DNA from: CAZADH01 sp964483805
Lineage (GTDB): Bacteria; Muiribacteriota; Ozemobacteria; Ozemobacterales; Ozemobacteraceae
Assembly (NCBI GenBank): GCA_964483805.1
Contig: CAZADH010000016.1
Location: forward strand, 1-42,563
Reading direction: 5' to 3'
DNA: 42,563 bases
In this document: in pieces, positions 38,468 to 42,563 of the stretch
Position numbering within the stretch: the first letter of the stretch is position 1
Layout: each line of letters begins with the position of its first letter
Notes under the pieces: model-generated
Database searches by the model: none
Told to the model about the DNA's origin: nothing
The model's input: the letters and a program-made list of their open reading frames with translations, nothing else
Made by a program: the position numbers and the translations under genes

Positions 38468-38940
38468 TTGCCGGCGGCGGGCCCCTGCTGCGGGCGTTGA
38501 GCCGATTGTCGACCATCGTTGCTCGGTTGACGGTGCTCAATCATGACCTGCTCGCGCGGGCTCCGGTGGCCGGCGATCCAGTGTTGGCCGCAGCGCTCGA
38601 AGAACGGGCTGCGGCGCTCGAGGAGTGGCAGGCCGCCGGTGACGAGGCGGCACAGGCCGTGGCTGCCAGTGCAGGGGGTGGCGCGACCGGGGCCGGTCCG
38701 CTCGACTGGCTCGACTGGTTGGCCCGATGCCACGATCCCGAAATCCGGAGCGCGGCGGTGGCCTACCGTGTCGCGCTGGCGACGCTCGTCGAGACCGATG
38801 CCGCAGTCTTGGGGCAATTGCAAACAGTTCTCGATACGATGCGGCGTGAGATCGGGGCGGCGCGCAATGCTGGCAAGAAACTGCGGGGATATGTGCCCAT
38901 CGAGTCGTTCGACAGTTGTTTTATCGATCGGCGCAAATAG
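38464..38940 (+). CDS. Unknown helical protein coupled to the kinase
   Basis: I do not recognise this 158-residue protein. It is Ala-rich and predicted almost wholly helical, with a low-complexity break at about residues 70-80 and a conserved-looking end 'LRGYVPIESFDSCFIDRRK'. There is no membrane segment. The ATG overlaps the kinase stop by four bases, so the two proteins are made together; it ends with TAG at 38938-38940. Length, helical build and the closing FIDRRK pattern faintly resemble FlgN/FliT-type flagellar chaperones, but I would not assign that without a profile search. It could equally be a kinase substrate or adaptor. Confidence 0.75.
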   Translation: MIAGGGPLLRALSRLSTIVARLTVLNHDLLARAPVAGDPVLAAALEERAAALEEWQAAGDEAAQAVAASAGGGATGAGPLDWLDWLARCHDPEIRSAAVAYRVALATLVETDAAVLGQLQTVLDTMRREIGAARNAGKKLRGYVPIESFDSCFIDRRK

Positions 38941-38988
38941 GCGGGCGCACTTCCCGTCGATCGGCTTCTGCTGACGCGCGTTTGCGCG

Positions 38989-39017
38989 TTGACTCCCTCC
39001 GGGCACCCTGATATAAT
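38989..39017 (+). promoter_or_regulatory. Sigma70-type promoter of the STAS-rel operon
   Basis: TTGACT (38989-38994), 17 bases, TATAAT (39012-39017): eleven of twelve consensus positions. Predicted start is about 39024, 35 bases before ATG 39059. Confidence 0.8.
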
Positions 39018-39058
39018 CGGCCCACCGGCCGGAAGACCGATTCCAGAAGGGTGATCGC

Positions 39059-39451
39059 ATGAGTCTCACGATTGAAACCCGGGAAACCCCGAACCAGGTT
39101 GTCATTATTGATGTCAAGGGCGAGATCACGTTCGAGAACGCCGATCTGCTGCGCAACAAGATCAACGAGTTGGTCGAGGCACAGCGTGTCCGCTTGATCA
39201 TCGATCTGGCGAGCCTGAAATACATGAGCAGCGCCGGCATGGGTGTGTTGGTGCATGGCTTGAAGAAGACGCGGCAGTTCCAGGGCGATCTTCGCGTCGT
39301 GAATCTGGGCGACAAGATGCGTCGCGCTTTCCTGATCACCCAGTTCACGCATCACTTTGCGGTGTTTGGTTCGACCGACGATGCGGTGGCCAGTTTTGGG
39401 GTCGCTGCCGCGCCGAAGCCGCAACCGGAGGGCGCCAACCATTCCTCTTGA
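39059..39451 (+). CDS. STAS-domain anti-anti-sigma factor (anti-sigma factor antagonist)
   Basis: STAS proteins of this class bind an anti-sigma kinase when unphosphorylated and are released when a conserved serine is phosphorylated. The 130-residue protein has 'QVVIIDVKGEITFENADLLR', 'VRLIIDLASLKYMSSAGMGV' with the S-S-x-G phosphorylation site, and 'KTRQFQGDLRVVNLGDKMRR'. The C-terminal ~15 residues are disordered. A strong promoter and an AGAAGGGTG Shine-Dalgarno precede ATG 39059. Its 3' end overlaps the rel gene by 11 bases and contains the rel Shine-Dalgarno. No anti-sigma kinase gene is in the window; phosphatase and kinase genes upstream could act on it (inference). Confidence 0.92.
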   Translation: MSLTIETRETPNQVVIIDVKGEITFENADLLRNKINELVEAQRVRLIIDLASLKYMSSAGMGVLVHGLKKTRQFQGDLRVVNLGDKMRRAFLITQFTHHFAVFGSTDDAVASFGVAAAPKPQPEGANHSS

Positions 39452-41672
39452 CGAATTGCTGGCGGCGGTGCGGGCCTACCACCCCGAGGCCGATTTCGCG
39501 AAGATCGAGAAGGCCTATCGGTTCGCGGAAGACTGTCACAAGAACCAGTTTCGCGCCAGTGGCGAAGCCTATTTCATGCACCCCGAGGCGGTCGCGATGA
39601 TCGTGGCGCGGGAGCTGCGGCTCGACACGACGTCGATCTGTGCGGCGCTCCTACACGATGTCGTCGAAGACACCTCGGTCACGCTGCAAGATATTCAGGT
39701 GCAGTTTGGTGAGACCATGGCCCAACTGGTCGAGGGGCTGACCAAGCTCAACAAGGTCTTTTTCAGTTCGGCCACTGCGGCGCAGGCGGCGTCGTTTCGC
39801 AAGATGTTGTTTGCCATGACCAACGATGTGCGCGTCATTCTCATCAAGCTCGCCGATCGGCTGCACAACCTGCGCACCCTCGGTTTTCTTCCCCCGGTGA
39901 AACAGAAATATGTCGCGCAGGAAACCATGGATATCTATGCGCCGCTGGCGCATCGCCTCGGCATCAATAAAGTCAAATCCGAGATGGAAGACGTCTCGTT
40001 TCGCTACATCAATCCCGAAGCCTACAAAGAGATTCAAGAGTTCCTCAGCCAGAAAGGCTTCGAAGGGGATGCCGAACTCGAAGTGGCGATGAAAGAGATT
40101 CGCGACCGGCTCGCCGAAGTCAGCATTCGCGCCGAGATTTCCGGGCGGCCCAAGCAGGTTTTTTCGATCTTCGGCAAGATGCAGAAGCACCGAATTCCCA
40201 TCGAGAATCTCTATGATTTCTTCGGGGTACGCGTGCTGACCAATTCAGTCAAAGATTGTTATGGGGCGTTGGGCATCGTCCACAAACACTGGAAGCCGAT
40301 TCCCGGGCGGTTCAAAGACTACATCGCGGTGCCGAAACCCAACATGTATCAGTCGTTGCACACCACGGTGTTGTTCGAGGGCAAGCCCCTCGAAGTGCAG
40401 ATTCGCACGCAGGAGATGCACCGTGTTGCCGAGGAAGGCATCGCCGCCCATTGGGACTACAAAGCCGCCAGCTCGAAAGACGGCGCCCCTGAGGTCAAAG
40501 AAAAACTGTCGTGGTTGCGCAACCTGATCGATTGGCTCCGCGAGGCCAAAGATGCCTCGGAGTTCATGGAGACCGTCAAGGTCGAGTTGTTCCAATACCA
40601 CGTCTATGTATTTACACCGAAGGGCGAGGTCATCGAACTGCCGCGTGGTTCCACGCCGGTCGACTTCGCTTACTGTATTCACACCGACGTTGGTCATCGC
40701 TGTATCGGGGCAAAAGTCAATGGACATATCGTCCCGCTCGAATACAGTCTGCAGAATGGCGATATCGTTGCGATCATCACCAGCAAGACCCAGAAGGGGC
40801 CCAGCCGTGATTGGCTCAAGTTCGTGCAGAGCACCACGGCACGCAAGAAGATCCGGGCTTGGTTGAAGCGCGAATTCCGCGAAGAATACATCCAGGAAGG
40901 CGAGAAGCTGTTCGAAGACACGCTCCACCGCATGGGTGCGACCGCCGAGATTCGCAAGCATGTGAAGTCGTCGGCCTTTGCGCAAGAGGTCAAGAATCTC
41001 GGGTTCCCATCGGTTGAAGAGCTGTTCGCCGGCATCGGCTCGGGCGAGATCCGGCCGCAGCAGGTCGTCGGCAAATTGTTCCCCGATCTCGTGGTCCAGC
41101 AGGAAGCGCAGGCCGAGAAGGCCGCTGCCGAAGCCCCCAAGCCGAAGGCGTCCGATCCCAAGGCGAAACAACAACGACGGCAGAAGGCGCGTGGGCCGCA
41201 GGTGATCGTCATGGACCTGCCGAATGCGTTGGTCAAGCTGTCGCGGTGCTGCAATCCGATTCCTGGTGACCCCATTGTGGGCTACATCACCCGGGGACGT
41301 GGCGTCACCGTGCACCGCACCGACTGTCAGGACGTCAAGAAAGCCCTGTCAAACGAAGAGTCACGGTTGATCGATGTGCGTTGGGACATGGGCACCGCGG
41401 TGGCCACGACCGGAAACTCTTATCGCACGCGGATTCGCGTCGAGGTCGAGGACCGCACCGGCATGCTCAGCAGCGTGACGAACACCATCAGCACGCTCGA
41501 CGTCAATATTCTCAGTGCCAGCGCGCGGGCCAATCGGCAGCGCAAAGGCGTGCTCGACTACGAAGTCGAGATCGGCGACATCAATCAACTCAACGAGTTG
41601 TTGCGCTCGATTGCCCGAATCGCCGGCGTGACCCGGGTTTATCGCGTCGACCTGGGGCGGGGCAAGAAGTAG
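39441..41672 (+). CDS. Bifunctional (p)ppGpp synthetase/hydrolase Rel/SpoT, apparent AUU start
   Basis: Rel/SpoT makes and degrades the stringent-response alarmone. The hydrolase domain is intact ('AALLHDVVEDTSV', with His72 and Asp73 of the HD motif). The synthetase domain has 'GRPKQVFSIFGKMQKHRIPI', 'DCYGALGIVHKHWKPIPGRF' and RFKD, the R-x-K-D motif of bifunctional enzymes, then 'YQSLHTTVLFEGKPLEVQIR'. TGS ('YVFTPKGEVIELPRG'), Cys-rich ('LSRCCNPIPGDPIVGYI') and ACT ('RIRVEVEDRTGMLSSVTNTI') domains follow. Homology begins at 'IPLDELLAAVRAYHPEADF'. The only codon with a Shine-Dalgarno is ATT 39441, eight bases after GGAGGG (39427-39432). ATG 39357 lies deep in the STAS gene without one. With this start the protein is 743 residues, normal for the family. 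Confidence 0.93.
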   Translation: MPLDELLAAVRAYHPEADFAKIEKAYRFAEDCHKNQFRASGEAYFMHPEAVAMIVARELRLDTTSICAALLHDVVEDTSVTLQDIQVQFGETMAQLVEGLTKLNKVFFSSATAAQAASFRKMLFAMTNDVRVILIKLADRLHNLRTLGFLPPVKQKYVAQETMDIYAPLAHRLGINKVKSEMEDVSFRYINPEAYKEIQEFLSQKGFEGDAELEVAMKEIRDRLAEVSIRAEISGRPKQVFSIFGKMQKHRIPIENLYDFFGVRVLTNSVKDCYGALGIVHKHWKPIPGRFKDYIAVPKPNMYQSLHTTVLFEGKPLEVQIRTQEMHRVAEEGIAAHWDYKAASSKDGAPEVKEKLSWLRNLIDWLREAKDASEFMETVKVELFQYHVYVFTPKGEVIELPRGSTPVDFAYCIHTDVGHRCIGAKVNGHIVPLEYSLQNGDIVAIITSKTQKGPSRDWLKFVQSTTARKKIRAWLKREFREEYIQEGEKLFEDTLHRMGATAEIRKHVKSSAFAQEVKNLGFPSVEELFAGIGSGEIRPQQVVGKLFPDLVVQQEAQAEKAAAEAPKPKASDPKAKQQRRQKARGPQVIVMDLPNALVKLSRCCNPIPGDPIVGYITRGRGVTVHRTDCQDVKKALSNEESRLIDVRWDMGTAVATTGNSYRTRIRVEVEDRTGMLSSVTNTISTLDVNILSASARANRQRKGVLDYEVEIGDINQLNELLRSIARIAGVTRVYRVDLGRGKK

Positions 41673-41685
41673 TTCTCGGGTCGGG

Positions 41686-41705
41686 CGCCGCTCCGAAGGG
41701 CGGCG
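41686..41705. terminator. GC hairpin between convergent rel and the secreted-protein gene
   Basis: CGCCGC (41686-41691) pairs with GCGGCG (41700-41705) around TCCGAAGG. It lies in the 39-base convergent gap; there is no T run, so function as terminator is only likely. Confidence 0.35.
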
Positions 41706-41711
41706 GGTCCG

Positions 41712-42503
41712 TCACCGCTCGAGCGTCATCTCGATCTTTAGCGTGGTGGTGCTGGTCAGCATCACCGCCGGGTCGTCCGGCACCGGCACGCGAAAACTGA
41801 AGTGGCTGGTTGCGGCTGTGCGCACCACCAGGCCGGCGGCGGCATCAAACCAGGTCTTGCCCGACGTCTTGGCATCGGGCTTGGCGGGGTTGCCCGCGCC
41901 ACCGTCGATTACCAGATCGCTGGTGAACACGGCGCACTCCGCGCCTTCGAGCTTCTCGAACCCGGCCAGGGTGTAGTGCGTTTTCGTGATCATCCCCATG
42001 CCTTGGCTGGAGCGGGTTTCCTGGGTCCAGTCATGGCCGACCTCGAGGGGACGATCGGGAAACACCATCTGCGCCCACTCCGTGCCGGGGTTGCCCAACG
42101 GCACCGACGATTTGACCAGGTTGCCGCGAGGATCGAGGGTCATCGTGAACTTCTGCCCTTCCTCCGGGAGTGTTTGCGGTTGTCCGTCGTTGTACGATCG
42201 TGCCGAGACGATGTGGATCTCGATCTCGGCGTTCCCCTCATTGACGCCAAGGACCTTCTGCGCCAGTTTCATGCGAATTTTGACGGGGTTGCTGTTGTTG
42301 CCCTGGGGCGTCGCGACCACGACCTGACCATCAACGGTCACGAGATAGGTCCACGTCTGTCCGGGTTTGAATTTGTACTTGTAAGAAACTGCCGGGCGGG
42401 CATCAGCCACGTGACTACCTCCGAGTAGGACGATCAGGATCACCAATGCCCAGCGGGGCAGGGTGCGAGCAACTGAACCAGGGGTCGCTTGCGACTGCGC
42501 CAT
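41712..42503 (-). CDS. Secreted protein of unknown function
   Basis: From ATG 42503 the protein has 263 residues with a clear signal peptide: basic start, hydrophobic 'WALVILIVLLGG' and an A-D-A cleavage site at about residue 35. The mature part appears beta-rich ('VSYKYKFKPGQTWTYLVTVD', 'NAEIEIHIVSARSYNDGQPQ', 'EWAQMVFPDRPLEVGHDW', 'TKTHYTLAGFEKLEGAECAV'), resembling the broad group of periplasmic DUF6263-like proteins, an assignment I hold loosely. A GTG at 42527 would extend it by eight residues, but it overlaps the edge of a hairpin at 42529-42549, so ATG is preferred. It is convergent with rel, and nothing in context indicates its role. Confidence 0.8.
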   Translation of the reverse strand: MAQSQATPGSVARTLPRWALVILIVLLGGSHVADARPAVSYKYKFKPGQTWTYLVTVDGQVVVATPQGNNSNPVKIRMKLAQKVLGVNEGNAEIEIHIVSARSYNDGQPQTLPEEGQKFTMTLDPRGNLVKSSVPLGNPGTEWAQMVFPDRPLEVGHDWTQETRSSQGMGMITKTHYTLAGFEKLEGAECAVFTSDLVIDGGAGNPAKPDAKTSGKTWFDAAAGLVVRTAATSHFSFRVPVPDDPAVMLTSTTTLKIEMTLER

Positions 42504-42528
42504 CCGTGGCGGGCGGGTCGTTTGCACT

Positions 42529-42549
42529 GCCCGAAACTGCGTTTCGGGC
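42529..42549. terminator. Perfect 9-bp hairpin near the right edge
   Basis: GCCCGAAAC (42529-42537) pairs with GTTTCGGGC (42541-42549) around TGC. On the - strand it precedes the secreted-protein gene and may end an upstream transcript or cap its leader; no T run is seen. Confidence 0.4.
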
Positions 42550-42563
42550 CGCCGTCCGTGGCG

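Noticed and set aside
39357..39440. ATG 39357 as the rel start
   Set aside because: It lies inside the STAS gene without a Shine-Dalgarno, and the added 28 residues are Arg-rich with no Rel similarity.
1..42563. tRNA, rRNA, insertion sequences, prophage or defence systems
   Set aside because: I found no cloverleaf-like sequence, rRNA motif, transposase, integrase, terminal repeats or restriction/CRISPR proteins in the window.

Overview
This is about 42.5 kb of bacterial chromosome, roughly 60 % GC by eye, densely coding on both strands. It contains no rRNA, tRNA, CRISPR array, insertion sequence or prophage that I can see. A fully resolved flagellin/cap module, a CsrA-FliW pair, an archaeal/eukaryotic-type prolyl-tRNA synthetase, Hanks-type kinase signalling and a radical-SAM/SPASM protein resembling the spirochete 'spiro-SPASM' family suggest a motile Gram-negative-type bacterium. 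It is probably from a poorly sampled phylum; I cannot name the taxon. A run of 10 N at 24209-24218 shows this is a draft assembly, probably from a metagenome.

Region 1 (1-17738, + strand) is a late flagellar cluster: the 3' end of flgL, fliW, csrA, three very large flagellin genes (the first broken by an in-frame TAG), flaG, an oversized fliD, an unknown coupled gene, a Maf/MptE-like flagellin glycosyltransferase candidate, fliS and a 58-codon gene, closed by a terminator. The leaders of flagellins 2 and 3 each carry three RNA hairpins whose loops read AAGGA, AAGGAC or AAGGAG, the ANGGAN rule for CsrA sites. The last hairpin contains the Shine-Dalgarno sequence. With csrA and fliW just upstream, this looks like an elaborated FliW-CsrA-flagellin homeostatic switch, and it is the most interesting system in the window.

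Region 2 (17762-25479) is a flagellar glycan block. It holds a nucleotidyltransferase-like/radical SAM protein, then a legionaminic-acid-type set: NeuC/LegG, NeuD, NeuA/LegF on the + strand, and LegB, a PtmE-like CBS/guanylyltransferase and NeuB/LegI on the - strand. The LegC aminotransferase is not in the window. The Maf-like protein in region 1 is the expected transferase onto flagellin.

Region 3 (25522-35000) holds apt, a HEAT-repeat protein and proS on the - strand, then, divergently, a WbpM/PglF-type membrane nucleotide-sugar 4,6-dehydratase. A PAS/GAF membrane sensor and galE follow on the - strand. The proS/wbpM-like intergenic region has back-to-back promoters, the proS one matching the sigma70 consensus exactly (TTGACA-17-TATAAT).

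Region 4 (35082-42563) is a signalling block: PP2C phosphatase, membrane TPR protein, Ser/Thr kinase, a small coupled protein, a STAS anti-anti-sigma factor, and a bifunctional Rel/SpoT overlapping the STAS gene and apparently starting at AUU. A secreted protein of unknown function follows on the opposite strand. Two genes (the radical SAM protein and rel) appear to use AUC/AUU start codons behind good Shine-Dalgarno sequences.
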